Source of the DNA: Sulfuritalea sp. | GTDB taxonomy: Bacteria > Pseudomonadota > Gammaproteobacteria > Burkholderiales > Rhodocyclaceae | Direction: 5' to 3' | Assembly (NCBI GenBank): GCA_022843505.1 | Contig: JALHNN010000005.1 | Span: 1 to 19,225 of the forward strand | Length of the DNA: 19,225 nucleotides | Shown: piece after piece, positions 6,686 to 16,964 of the stretch | Position numbering within the stretch: the first letter of the stretch is position 1 | Layout: each line of letters begins with the position of its first letter | Made by a program: the position numbers and the translations under genes | The notes under the pieces: model-generated | Database searches by the model: none | Seen by the model: only the letters and a program-made list of their open reading frames with translations | What the model was told of the DNA's origin: nothing

Positions 6686-7291
6686 GTGTTTTCGATCATC
6701 CAGGCCGCTGGCTGGCCCATCTGGCCCTTGTTGTTGGCGTCGGTGATTGCCGTCGCCCTGATCATCGAGCGTGCGGTGGCTTTGCGCCGCGTCAAGATTC
6801 TTCCCGCCGGGTTGCTGCAAAGCGCGGTCGCGAACTACCGCCAGCATGGCCTTAGTGAAGACCAACTGCTGCGGCTCGAAGGCAGTTCGCCACTTGGCCG
6901 CGTGCTCGCCGCCGGGATGCGCAATGCCGGCAGTTCCCGCGAAATCATGAAGGAATCGATTGAGGAAGCCGGACGCGGCGTCGCGCATGATCTCGAGCGC
7001 TTCCTGACCTCGCTGGGGACCATCGCCTCGATCGCGCCGCTGATGGGCCTGTTCGGCACGGTTGTCGGCATGATCGAAATCTTCGGCTCGCCGACCTCGT
7101 CCGGCACCAACCCGCAGGCCCTGGCTCACGGCATCTCGGTGGCCTTGTACAACACCGGTTTCGGCCTGATCATCGCCATCCCGGCGATGATCTTCTATCG
7201 TCACTTCCGTGCCCTGGTCGATGGCTTCCTGGTCGAAATGGAGCAGGAGGCCGTGAAGCTGGTGGAAGTCATGCAGGGCCAGCGCAAGTAG
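6686..7291 (+). CDS. exbB: MotA/TolQ/ExbB proton channel family protein
   Basis: 201 residues with three membrane segments: near the N-terminus (about 10-27), and a pair at about 113-135 and 150-170. Inner-membrane proton channel subunit that pairs with ExbD/TolR to couple the proton motive force to outer-membrane work. The conserved block LTSLGTIASIAPLMGLFGTVVGMIEIF and the third-helix segment GISVALYNTGFGLIIAIPAM are diagnostic of the family. GTG start with GGAG 8 bases upstream. It is followed by exbD after 11 bases. No tonB or TonB-dependent receptor is nearby, so the partner is not shown. The exbB-exbD-lpxK arrangement is common in betaproteobacteria. Confidence 0.92.
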   Translation: MFSIIQAAGWPIWPLLLASVIAVALIIERAVALRRVKILPAGLLQSAVANYRQHGLSEDQLLRLEGSSPLGRVLAAGMRNAGSSREIMKESIEEAGRGVAHDLERFLTSLGTIASIAPLMGLFGTVVGMIEIFGSPTSSGTNPQALAHGISVALYNTGFGLIIAIPAMIFYRHFRALVDGFLVEMEQEAVKLVEVMQGQRK

Positions 7292-7302
7292 GAGCCGGAG
7301 CC

Positions 7303-7722
7303 ATGAACTTCCAGCGTGGTCGGCACAGGGAAGAGCCGGAGATTAACCTGATCGCAATGATCGACGTCCTCCTGGTGATCCTGATTTTCCTCATGATCTC
7401 TACAACCTACTCAAAGTTCTCCGGCCTCGAGATCAACCTGCCGACGGCCGATGCTCCGCAGAACAAGGAACAGCCGAACGAGATCAACGTCGTGGTGACG
7501 GCGGCCGGCGAGGTCCTGGTCAACAAGGCGCCCCTCGGCACCCGCGACATCGGCACCATCGCTGCCGCCATGAAGCGCGTTGCCGGAAGCGGCAAGGATC
7601 CGGTCGTGATCATCAATGCCGATGCGAAAGCCGCGCACCAGAGCGTGATCGATGTCATGCAGGCCGCGCAACAGGCCGGACTGTCGCATATTTCCTTTGC
7701 CACCCAGCAGGCGCAGCGCTGA
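7303..7722 (+). CDS. exbD: ExbD/TolR family biopolymer transport protein
   Basis: 139 residues. A short cytoplasmic N-terminus (MNFQRGRHREEPEINLIAMI) leads into one membrane helix (about 17-37) holding the proton-relay aspartate Asp21 in MIDVLLVILIFLM. A periplasmic domain follows, beginning SGLEINLPTA and ending in the SVIDVMQAAQQAGLSHISFATQ fold. This is the classic ExbD layout. The ATG at 7303 has GGAG about 10 bases upstream. Its stop is 7 bases before the TTG start of lpxK. Confidence 0.93.
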   Translation: MNFQRGRHREEPEINLIAMIDVLLVILIFLMISTTYSKFSGLEINLPTADAPQNKEQPNEINVVVTAAGEVLVNKAPLGTRDIGTIAAAMKRVAGSGKDPVVIINADAKAAHQSVIDVMQAAQQAGLSHISFATQQAQR

Positions 7723-7729
7723 GGAAGGA

Positions 7730-8722
7730 TTGACCGCTGCCTGGCGGCAGCGAGGGCCGGTGGCCTGCCTGTTGTTTCCCTTTTCCCTGTTATTCCTGGC
7801 CATGATTACGGCGCGCCGTGCCGCCTATCGGCTCGGGTGGCTGCGCAGCGAGCGGCTGCCGGTACCGGTCGTGGTGGTCGGCAACATCACTGTCGGCGGC
7901 AGCGGCAAGACTCCCCTGGTAGTCCATCTGGCCCGGACCCTGCTTGAACTCGGGCGGCGCCCCGGCGTGGTTACCCGCGGCTTTCGCGGTCGCGCCGAGT
8001 TGCCGACGGCGGTTGCACCGGACGGCGATCCGGTGCAGTTTGGTGACGAGGCCCTGCTGCTGGCGCAACGCTGCGGCTGCCCGGTATTCGTCGGGCGCGA
8101 TCGAGCGGCCGCCGGACGTGCGCTGCTAGCCGACCATCCCTCTTGCGACGTGATCCTGGCGGATGATGGTCTCCAGCACTATCGCCTGCAGCGCGACGTC
8201 GAACTGGTGGTGTTCGATGCGCGCGGCGTGATGAATGGCTGGTGCCTTCCCGCCGGACCGCTGCGCGAGCCACCATCGCGCCTGGCGACGGTCGATGCGG
8301 TGATCCTCAACGAGAACGCCGTGCTGCCAGCGCCGACTTTCGCGGGACCCGTGTTCTCCATGCGTCTTGAAGGCGCGATCTTCCGTCGCCTGGATGATCC
8401 CGGGCAGGTCTGCACTGCCGCGGATCTGGCCGGCCTGCACCTGCATGCCGTGGCGGGAATAGGCGCGCCGGGACGCTTTTTCGCCCACATTCGCCGCTTG
8501 GGTCTGGAAATTGCGGAGCACCCGTATCCCGACCATCACGGCTATGTGCCCGAGGATCTCGAATTCACCGGCGATGCGATCCTGACTACGGAAAAGGATG
8601 CCGTAAAATTGGCGTCATTGAATCTTTTGATCCCGGTATGGGTGTTGCCCGTTGCGGCATGCCTGACGCCTGACCTGGGTGCCTTTGTCTTGGAGAAGCT
8701 GCATGGATGCCCGTCTGCTTGA
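7730..8722 (+). CDS. lpxK: Tetraacyldisaccharide 4'-kinase (lipid A synthesis)
   Basis: LpxK phosphorylates the 4' position of the lipid A disaccharide at the inner membrane. I choose the TTG at 7730: GAGGAAGG lies directly before it, it follows the exbD stop by 7 bases, and it gives 330 residues, matching the family (E. coli 328). An open frame continues upstream to 7652 inside exbD but has no support. The N-terminal membrane anchor is about residues 10-27. The P-loop GNITVGGSGKT is at 51-61, the catalytic-region GDEALLLA at 105-112 (Asp106, equivalent to E. coli Asp99), and DDGLQHYRLQRD begins at 145. It overlaps the Trm112-like gene by 20 bases. Confidence 0.95.
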   Translation: MTAAWRQRGPVACLLFPFSLLFLAMITARRAAYRLGWLRSERLPVPVVVVGNITVGGSGKTPLVVHLARTLLELGRRPGVVTRGFRGRAELPTAVAPDGDPVQFGDEALLLAQRCGCPVFVGRDRAAAGRALLADHPSCDVILADDGLQHYRLQRDVELVVFDARGVMNGWCLPAGPLREPPSRLATVDAVILNENAVLPAPTFAGPVFSMRLEGAIFRRLDDPGQVCTAADLAGLHLHAVAGIGAPGRFFAHIRRLGLEIAEHPYPDHHGYVPEDLEFTGDAILTTEKDAVKLASLNLLIPVWVLPVAACLTPDLGAFVLEKLHGCPSA

Positions 8723-8879
8723 AATCCTGGTTTGTCCGGTCTGCAAGGGGCCGCTGGAAAACCGCAAGCTTGCCGCGGAACTGGTCTGCAAGGGCTGCAA
8801 GCTGGCCTATCCGGTCAAGGATGATATTCCGGTGATGCTCGAAGACGAGGCTCGTCAGCTTTCCGCCGACGAAACCTGA
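8703..8879 (+). CDS. Trm112 family (UPF0434/YcaR) small protein
   Basis: 58 residues. The start MDARLLEILVCPVCKGPL and the end GIPV-like DDIPVMLEDEARQLSADE match the bacterial YcaR/UPF0434 family. Four cysteines in two CxxC pairs (11/14 and 29/32) could bind zinc; E. coli YcaR does not keep all four. Its role is unknown, but it is normally found between lpxK and kdsB, as here. The ATG at 8703 is preceded by GGAG at 8692-8695. Its stop overlaps the kdsB ATG by one base. Confidence 0.93.
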   Translation: MDARLLEILVCPVCKGPLENRKLAAELVCKGCKLAYPVKDDIPVMLEDEARQLSADET

Positions 8880-9652
8880 TGCCCTACCGCATCGTCATTC
8901 CGGCGCGCTTCGCTTCGACGCGGCTGCCGGGAAAGCCGCTCGCCGACATCGCCGGCAAGCCGATGATCGTGCGCGTCGTCGAAGCCGCCCGGCGCGCGCG
9001 CGCCGATGGCGTCTGGGTCGCCACCGATGACGACAGGATCGCGGCGGCGGTGCGGAGCTGCGGATACGAGGCCGTGATGACGGCGGCCCGGCATTCGAGC
9101 GGAACCGAGCGGATTGCCGAAGTGGCGGACGTCCTGGGCTGGGACGACACGGACATCGTGATCAATGTCCAGGGCGACGAACCCCTGCTCGAACCGACGT
9201 TGATCGATGGCGTTGCCACTGCCCTCGACGCCGATGGGGATGCGGCGATGGCGACGGCGGCGTATCCGCTGGCGGATGTGGCTGACTTCTTCAATCCCAA
9301 CGTGGTCAAGGTCGTTTGCGACCGGCGTGGCCGCGCCCTCTACTTCAGCCGTGCCCCGATTCCCTGGGACCGTGACGGGTTCGCTCGGGACCGAGATGTT
9401 CTGCCCGAGGATTTCCCGGTACTGCGCCACATCGGTCTGTATGCCTACCGGGTCGGTTTTCTGCGACGGTTCGGAGAACTGGCGCCGTCGCCGCTGGAAC
9501 GCTGCGAGTCGCTCGAGCAGTTGCGAGCCCTTTGGCACGGCTATCCGATTCAGGTGGTTTGCGTCGACCATGGGCCGCTGCCGGGGGTCGATACGCCCGA
9601 GGATCTGGAGCGCGTATGCCGCTTGTTTGACGCAGCGAGGGATTCGGAGTAA
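8879..9652 (+). CDS. kdsB: 3-deoxy-manno-octulosonate cytidylyltransferase (CMP-Kdo synthetase)
   Basis: 257 residues, normal for KdsB. It activates Kdo with CTP to CMP-Kdo for attachment to lipid A. The N-terminal nucleotide-binding motif is IPARFASTRLPGKPL (7-21). TDDDRI, the HSSGTERIAE segment and VQGDEPLLEP (Gln98-Asp100) form the active site, and YFSRAPIPW and ADFFNPNVVK are conserved. It begins in the stop codon of the preceding gene (TGATG), so it is translationally coupled. With lpxK upstream, the cluster serves lipopolysaccharide core and lipid A synthesis. Confidence 0.97.
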   Translation: MPYRIVIPARFASTRLPGKPLADIAGKPMIVRVVEAARRARADGVWVATDDDRIAAAVRSCGYEAVMTAARHSSGTERIAEVADVLGWDDTDIVINVQGDEPLLEPTLIDGVATALDADGDAAMATAAYPLADVADFFNPNVVKVVCDRRGRALYFSRAPIPWDRDGFARDRDVLPEDFPVLRHIGLYAYRVGFLRRFGELAPSPLERCESLEQLRALWHGYPIQVVCVDHGPLPGVDTPEDLERVCRLFDAARDSE

Positions 9653-9662
9653 GTTCTGCGTG

Positions 9663-9691
9663 ATGACAAATTTCAAAAAACACTTTTAAAT
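9663..9691 (+). promoter_or_regulatory. Likely promoter of adk
   Basis: A conspicuously AT-rich 50-base gap between kdsB and adk holds ATGACA (9663-9668) and TTAAAT (9686-9691) with a 17-base spacer. TAAGAT a few bases downstream is an alternative -10. It would give adk, and perhaps pfkA, expression independent of the lipid A operon. Confidence 0.55.
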
Positions 9692-9721
9692 CATTAAGAT
9701 AAACTTTCAATTGGGGCGGAT

Positions 9722-10375
9722 ATGAGATTGATTCTTTTGGGTGGACCGGGGGCTGGCAAGGGTACGCAGGCGGGATTCATTACCGAGAAATATGGAATTC
9801 CGCAGATTTCCACCGGCGACATGCTGCGCGCCGCGGTGAAGTCGGGCTCGCCGATGGGCCTTGCGGCAAAGAAAGTCATGGATTCCGGCGGGCTCGTTTC
9901 CGATGACATCATCCTTGGGTTGATTGCCGAGCGCCTCAAGCAGCCGGACTGTGCCAAGGGCTTCCTGTTCGACGGATTTCCGCGCACCCTGCCCCAGGCC
10001 GAGGCCTTGCGTGCCCAGGGTGTGGACCTCGATTATGTGCTCGAGATCGACGTCAGCGACGAGGAGATCATCCGCCGCATGAGCGGGCGTCGCGTGCATA
10101 CCGGATCGGGTCGCACCTACCACGTCGTCTTCAATCCGCCCAAGGTCGAGGGCAAGGACGATGTCACCGGCGAAGCGCTGATCCAGCGCGACGACGACAA
10201 GGAGGAAACGGTGAAGAAGCGCCTAGCCGTGTATCACAGCCAGACCCAGCCGCTGATCGAGTATTACGCCACGTGGTCGGCCAGTGGCGCCAAGGGTGCG
10301 CCCAAGCATCGCAAGGTGTCGGGGGTCGGCTCGCTCGACTCCATCAAGGCCGCCGTGTTTGCCGCCCTCGCCTGA
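9722..10375 (+). CDS. adk: Adenylate kinase
   Basis: 217 residues, long-form adenylate kinase (ATP + AMP to 2 ADP), cytosolic. The P-loop GGPGAGKGT is at 7-15, the AMP-binding TGDMLR at about 31-36, and DGFPRTLPQAE at about 84-94. The full LID domain starts at about GRRVH (122) and ends at QRDDD (155-159). It lacks the four-cysteine zinc site, as usual for proteobacteria. It is followed by pfkA after 36 bases and may be cotranscribed with it. Confidence 0.97.
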   Translation: MRLILLGGPGAGKGTQAGFITEKYGIPQISTGDMLRAAVKSGSPMGLAAKKVMDSGGLVSDDIILGLIAERLKQPDCAKGFLFDGFPRTLPQAEALRAQGVDLDYVLEIDVSDEEIIRRMSGRRVHTGSGRTYHVVFNPPKVEGKDDVTGEALIQRDDDKEETVKKRLAVYHSQTQPLIEYYATWSASGAKGAPKHRKVSGVGSLDSIKAAVFAALA

Positions 10376-10411
10376 AACTCCGCGCTTTCGATCGGCCGCA
10401 AAGGAGGAATC

Positions 10412-11521
10412 ATGACCAGCCACATTCGACGCATCGCGGTATGCACCGGGGGCGGCGATGCTCCCGGATTGAACGCCGTCATCCGTTCTGTCGTGATCGC
10501 GGCCGCCAATCGCGGTTGGGAGTGCTACGGCATTCGCGACGGATTCAACGGCATCATGTTTCCCGAGCGCTACCCAGAGGGGGGCGTTTTCCGGCTGACT
10601 CGTGACCGGGTACGCGGCATCGGCCACCTCGGCGGCACCATCCTCGGCTCCACCAACAAGGGAAATCCACTTCATTTCCCCATGAAGATGCCCGACGGTT
10701 CGATGCGCGACACCGATCGCAGTGATGAAATCCTCGAGTTCTTCGCGCGCAAGGAACTCGATGCCCTGGTTTCGATCGGCGGCGACGGATCGCTGACCAT
10801 TGCCAACGCGCTGCATCAGAAGGGCCTGCGCGTGGTCGGCGTGCCCAAGACCATCGACAACGACCTCGACAAGACCTACACCACCTTCGGCTTCGACACG
10901 GCAGTGGCCTTTGCCACCGAGTGCCTCGACCGCCTGCACAGCACGGCAGAAAGCCATCAGCGCGTGATGGTGGTCGAAGTCATGGGGCGCTATGCCGGAT
11001 GGATCGCCCTGCATGCCGGGATTGCCGGAAGCGCCCATGCGATCCTGATCCCCGAGATTGCCTTCGATATCGACAAGGTCGCGGCCAAGATCCGCGCGCG
11101 CGACGCCGAAGGGCGCATGTACTCTCTGGTGGTGGTCGCCGAGGGCGCCGAGCCGATACACGGCCATCGCGAAATACTCGCCCCCGCCGAGATCGGCCAT
11201 GCCGAACGCCTCGGCGGCGTCGGCGAGCGCGTGGCCAGGGTGCTGGCGGACAAGACCGGCAAGGACGTGCGCGTGGTGGTTCTCGGTCACCTGCTGCGCG
11301 GCGGCAGCCCGACCGCGTTCGACCGCCTGGCGGCGATGCGCTTCGGCAGTGCCGCCGTTCGCGCCCTCGACGAAGGTCAGTCGGGGATCATGGTCGCGCT
11401 CGGCTTCCCCAACGTCAACTACGTTGCACTGGAAGAAGTGGCCGGGCGCATGAAGGCGGTGCCGCTCGACAGCGACACCCTGCAGACCGGACGCGACATC
11501 GGCATCAGCTTCGGCGACTGA
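10412..11521 (+). CDS. pfkA: 6-phosphofructokinase with mixed ATP/PPi-type active-site signature
   Basis: 369 residues. It phosphorylates fructose 6-phosphate to the 1,6-bisphosphate. TGGGDAPGLNAVIR is the N-terminal phosphate-binding loop. GGDGS (123-127) has Gly126 at the position of E. coli Gly104, the residue typical of ATP users. PKTIDND (145-151) has Lys146 at the position of E. coli Gly124, the residue typical of PPi users and of some atypical ATP enzymes such as trypanosomal PFK. Asp149 is the catalytic base; MGRYAGW and LRGGSPTAFDR are conserved. By position 104 I favour ATP, but the donor cannot be settled from sequence. A very good AAAGGAGGAATC ribosome site precedes the ATG. It converges with the PPi-type enzyme. 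Confidence 0.9.
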   Translation: MTSHIRRIAVCTGGGDAPGLNAVIRSVVIAAANRGWECYGIRDGFNGIMFPERYPEGGVFRLTRDRVRGIGHLGGTILGSTNKGNPLHFPMKMPDGSMRDTDRSDEILEFFARKELDALVSIGGDGSLTIANALHQKGLRVVGVPKTIDNDLDKTYTTFGFDTAVAFATECLDRLHSTAESHQRVMVVEVMGRYAGWIALHAGIAGSAHAILIPEIAFDIDKVAAKIRARDAEGRMYSLVVVAEGAEPIHGHREILAPAEIGHAERLGGVGERVARVLADKTGKDVRVVVLGHLLRGGSPTAFDRLAAMRFGSAAVRALDEGQSGIMVALGFPNVNYVALEEVAGRMKAVPLDSDTLQTGRDIGISFGD

Positions 11522-11552
11522 AGCCGCCCGGCCCTGGCGCTGGTTTGTTTGC

Positions 11553-12779
11553 TCAGGCGGCGGTGTCCTGCCTGAGGATCTTGGCGACCTTGTTCAGGCG
11601 CAGCCGGTAGGCGTCCGGCATTCCTGAGCCGAGCAGGGGCCGCAGGTAGAGGCGGAAGGCATCGGTGACGTCGGTGCCGTTGGCGGCGATGAACTCATCT
11701 TCCATGACGCGGGTCTTGCCGGCGACGCTTTCCAGCGGCACCAGCTGATAGTCGACCGAGTAGAAGCCGGTGCGCTTGATCGCCACCGATCCGTCCTTGT
11801 CGCCCCACATTGCGAATTGCACCGCTTTTTCGCCGACTTCGCGGGCTTCGCGCTGGTCAACATCCGAGACACAGCCCATGAAAGAGCGCTGCAGGTAGCC
11901 GAAGGTGTCGCCGCGCACGCGCTTTATGCCAAGTTTCTCCTTGACCTGGTCGCAAAGCAGGTCGGCCAGCGCTCCGGTGCCTGACAGTTGCACATTGCCG
12001 TGGGCATCGCGTTCGATCTCGGTGGCCAGTTGCGTGATGATCGGCGTCCCCTTCTCGTCATGGATGCCCTCCGAAGCTGCGATCACGCAGCGCCCGTATT
12101 TCTCGTAGGCCCCCTTGACATCCATGAGGAACCTGTCGACGCTGAACACACGCTCCGGCAGGTAGATCAGGTGTGGACCGTCATCGGGAAACTTCTTGCC
12201 CAGCGCCGAGGCCGCGGTGAGGAAGCCGGCATGGCGCCCCATCACCACGGCGAGATAAACCCCGGGCAGCGCGGCATTGTCGAGGTTGGCGCCCATGAAG
12301 GCCTGCGAAACGAAGCGCGCCGCCGAAGGGAAGCCCGGGGTGTGGTCGTTGCCGACCAGGTCGTTGTCGATGGTCTTCGGTATGTGGATGCAGCGCAGCG
12401 GGTAGCCGGCGCGGCGCGCCTCCTCGCTCACGATGCGCACCGTATCCGACGAATCGTTGCCGCCGATGTAGAAGAAGTAGCCGATGCCGTGTGCCTTGAG
12501 CACCTTGAAGATTTCCTGGCAGTACTTTAGGTCGGGCTTGTCGCGGGTGGAGCCGAGGGCGGAGGATGGCGTACAGGCCACCATTTCGATGTTGTGGCTG
12601 GTTTCCTGCGTCAGGTCGAGGAACTCCTCATCGACAATGCCGCGTACGCCGTGATACGCGCCATAGACGAGTTCGACGTTGCGGAACTTGCGGGCCTCGA
12701 GCACGACGCCTGCCATCGATTGGTTGATCACGGCGGTAGGACCCCCGCCTTGCGCGACAAGAACCTTTCCAAGCGGCAT
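11553..12779 (-). CDS. pfp: Pyrophosphate-dependent 6-phosphofructokinase
   Basis: 408 residues from the ATG at 12779, chosen because GGAAAGGAAG lies 8 bases upstream and the protein then opens with the family-like GKVLVAQGGGPTAVINQS. The open frame continues upstream to 13001 without family similarity. PPi-PFK catalyses F6P + PPi to FBP + Pi reversibly, so it serves glycolysis and gluconeogenesis. The donor residues are PPi type: GGNDS at 106-110 with Asp109 (E. coli Gly104 position) and PKTIDND at 134-140 with Lys135. Asp138 is the catalytic base and MGRHAGF (180-186) binds F6P. It is divergent from hppA and converges on pfkA with 31 bases between stops and no visible terminator. Confidence 0.94.
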   Translation of the reverse strand: MPLGKVLVAQGGGPTAVINQSMAGVVLEARKFRNVELVYGAYHGVRGIVDEEFLDLTQETSHNIEMVACTPSSALGSTRDKPDLKYCQEIFKVLKAHGIGYFFYIGGNDSSDTVRIVSEEARRAGYPLRCIHIPKTIDNDLVGNDHTPGFPSAARFVSQAFMGANLDNAALPGVYLAVVMGRHAGFLTAASALGKKFPDDGPHLIYLPERVFSVDRFLMDVKGAYEKYGRCVIAASEGIHDEKGTPIITQLATEIERDAHGNVQLSGTGALADLLCDQVKEKLGIKRVRGDTFGYLQRSFMGCVSDVDQREAREVGEKAVQFAMWGDKDGSVAIKRTGFYSVDYQLVPLESVAGKTRVMEDEFIAANGTDVTDAFRLYLRPLLGSGMPDAYRLRLNKVAKILRQDTAA

Positions 12780-13092
12780 GATTGCGGCTTCCTTTCCCTG
12801 ATTCCGGTGTTGGTGACTTTCGCCCGGGACCACCCGCGGACGGCGACCACTATAGCGAGGATTTTCAACCGCCGGCATCCAGCCGGTTGATGGGACGATT
12901 GCGGGGATTGCATCGGGTCGGCCGCCGGTCCGCTGGATCGTGATCACCTCGGGGTGGATTCCGGGCTTCGTCGTCGAAGGCGAAAACCCATTAGATTTCA
13001 AGCAACAAAACCCGCGGGGGGGCTTCCATTCGTTTCTTGAGTGGTGATAAAATTTTCCGTTTGATCCATCAATCGTTAGCTCGGGGGAAACT
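12780..13092. promoter_or_regulatory. Divergent pfp / hppA intergenic region
   Basis: 313 bases. On the minus strand TATAGT (12849-12854) is a candidate pfp -10 without a good -35. On the plus strand TAAAAT (13048-13053) lies 17 bases after TCCATT (13025-13030), a weak promoter for hppA. A hairpin-forming stretch (CAACCG...CGGTTG, about 12868-12891) and a GTGATCAC palindrome (about 12940-12947) lie between. I cannot assign either, and I recognise no known riboswitch. Confidence 0.4.
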
Positions 13093-15206
<2,114 letters not shown>

Positions 15207-15210
<4 letters not shown>

Positions 15211-16964
15211 TTTCCGGCAGTTTCATTTCGAGAACGGGCAGCCTGCGGGCTGCCCGTTTTTCCTTGTGCCTGGCGTTGCCGCTTTGCATCTCGCTGGCTT
15301 GTGCGCAGCCGCTCCAGCCCGAGGGCGCCAGCGATTTCACGCCGCGCCCTGCAGCGAGTGGAACGCGCTTCATGGCCGTCACCGCCAATTCGCACGCGAC
15401 GGACGCGGCCGTCGAAATCCTGCAACTCGGCGGCAACGCTCTGGATGCGGCGATTGCGGCACAGTGGGTGCTGAACATCGTGGAACCGCAGTCCTCCGGC
15501 ATGGGCGGCGGCGGCTTTCTTCTACACTGGGAGGCCTCTGCCCGACGGATCCATGCCTGGGACGGGCGCGAAACCGCCCCGAGAACAAATTCCCCGGACT
15601 TCGGGGCGCGCGTCGACGGCAGTCTGCTGCCATTCCTCGACATGCTCGCCAGCGGCAAGGCGGTAGGTGTTCCCGGGCTGGTCGCGACGCTTGAGGCGGC
15701 GCATGGCAAGTACGGCAAGCTGAAATGGGAACGATTGCTGGCACCGGCAATACGCCTTGCGGACAACGGCTTTCCCATCTCGCCGCGTCTCCATGTGTTG
15801 TTGCGCGAGGATCCATTGCTGCGCAGGGATCCGGCGGCGCTTGCGCTGTATTACGAGGCTACGGGCGAACCGAAGGCAATCGGCACCCTCCTGCGTAACC
15901 CAGAGTTGGCTACCATGCTCCGACGACTGGCGCGGGAGGGCGCTGCCGCCCTGCATCGCGGCGAGGTCGCGGAAGGGATTGCGGCAGCGGTCAAAATACG
16001 CGGCGGGAACCTGAGTGCCGACGAACTTCGCGACTATCACCCTCGAGAACGCGAGGCTGTCTGCGGCAGTTTCCGGCGCTGGCGCATCTGCGGCATGCCC
16101 CCGCCATCGTCGGGCGGGATCGCTGTCCTGCAAATCCTTGGCATTCTAGAGCGCAGCGGCCTCGCGCCCGGTGGTCCCGAACGCCCCGACGCGGTGCACC
16201 GGTTTGCCGAGGCGGGGCGTCTTGCCTATGCCGATCGGGCGCGCTTCATAGGCGATCCTGACTTTGTCCCGGTCCCTCGCCGCGATTTGCTCGCCCCCGG
16301 CTACCTGGAACGGCGGGCGCGCTTGCTCGATCCGCAAAAGGCCATGGGCCGAGCTTCGCCGGGCGAGCTTTCGTCCAGTCTTTCGCAGACCGACGGCGAC
16401 TCGCCGGAGTTGCCTGCCACCACGCACCTCTCCATCGTCGATCGGGAGGGGAATGCCGTGGCGCTGACCAGTTCGATCGAGTCCCAGTTTGGCAGCCGCA
16501 TCCAGGTCTATGGCTTTCTGCTCAACAACCAGCTGACGGATTTCTCGTTTGCCCCGGGGCGCGATGACAAGCCGGCAGCCAATCGCCCGGAACCGGGCAA
16601 GCGTCCGATGTCATCGATGTCGCCGACGCTTGTGTTCGATGACAAGGGGCAGCTGCATGCGGTACTTGGTTCCCCCGGAGGCAGTCGCATCATCAACTAT
16701 GTTGCGCGCAGCCTGCTGGCGTTGCTTGACGGCAATATGGAACCTGGCGCGGTGCTCGCGCTTGGCCATGTCGGCAACCGCAATGGCGTCACCGAGGTCG
16801 AGCAGGGCCGGATCGGGCAGGACCTGGTGCAGGAACTGGCACGCCGTGGCCACGACGTAAGACCGCTCGACATGACCAGCGGCCTGCACGTTATCGTGCG
16901 CCGCGGTGGCCGCTGGCTTGGTGCTGCCGACCCGCGCCGCGAGGGGGTGGCCCGAGGCGGGTAG
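15207..16964 (+). CDS. ggt: Gamma-glutamyltransferase, secreted
   Basis: 585 residues from the GTG at 15207. It cleaves gamma-glutamyl bonds such as glutathione in the periplasm after autoprocessing into two chains. The N-terminus (positive RTGSLRAAR, then hydrophobic FSLCLALPLCISLACA) is a signal peptide. Key residues: Arg121 in GRETAP binds the gamma-glutamyl carboxylate, Thr405 in TTHLSIVD is the predicted nucleophile and cut site, and PMSSMSPT and LGSPGGSRIIN are conserved. The start overlaps the hppA stop (GTGA). A TTG at 15264 is an alternative that skips the terminator hairpin but leaves a shorter signal without an n-region; neither has a Shine-Dalgarno. The stop is immediately next to that of murJ. 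Confidence 0.9.
15233..15261 (+). terminator. Intrinsic terminator after hppA, inside the ggt signal-peptide codons
   Basis: AACGGGCAGCC and GGCTGCCCGTT form a perfect 11-bp stem around TGCG, followed by TTTTT. It lies 23 bases after the hppA stop and 27 bases into ggt if the GTG start is used. It should end most hppA transcripts and may attenuate ggt. Confidence 0.88.

Noticed and set aside
7652..7729. Upstream extension of lpxK into exbD
   Set aside because: The TTG at 7730 has a strong ribosome site and gives the family length; the extension is exbD read in another frame.
12780..13001. In-frame 74-codon N-terminal extension of pfp
   Set aside because: No similarity to PPi-PFKs, no ribosome site, and it would cover the promoter region shared with hppA. 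The ATG at 12779 has a good Shine-Dalgarno and a family-like start.
12860..13080. Possible riboswitch upstream of hppA
   Set aside because: Some hairpin potential, but no aptamer class I know is recognisable by eye; a covariance-model search would be needed.
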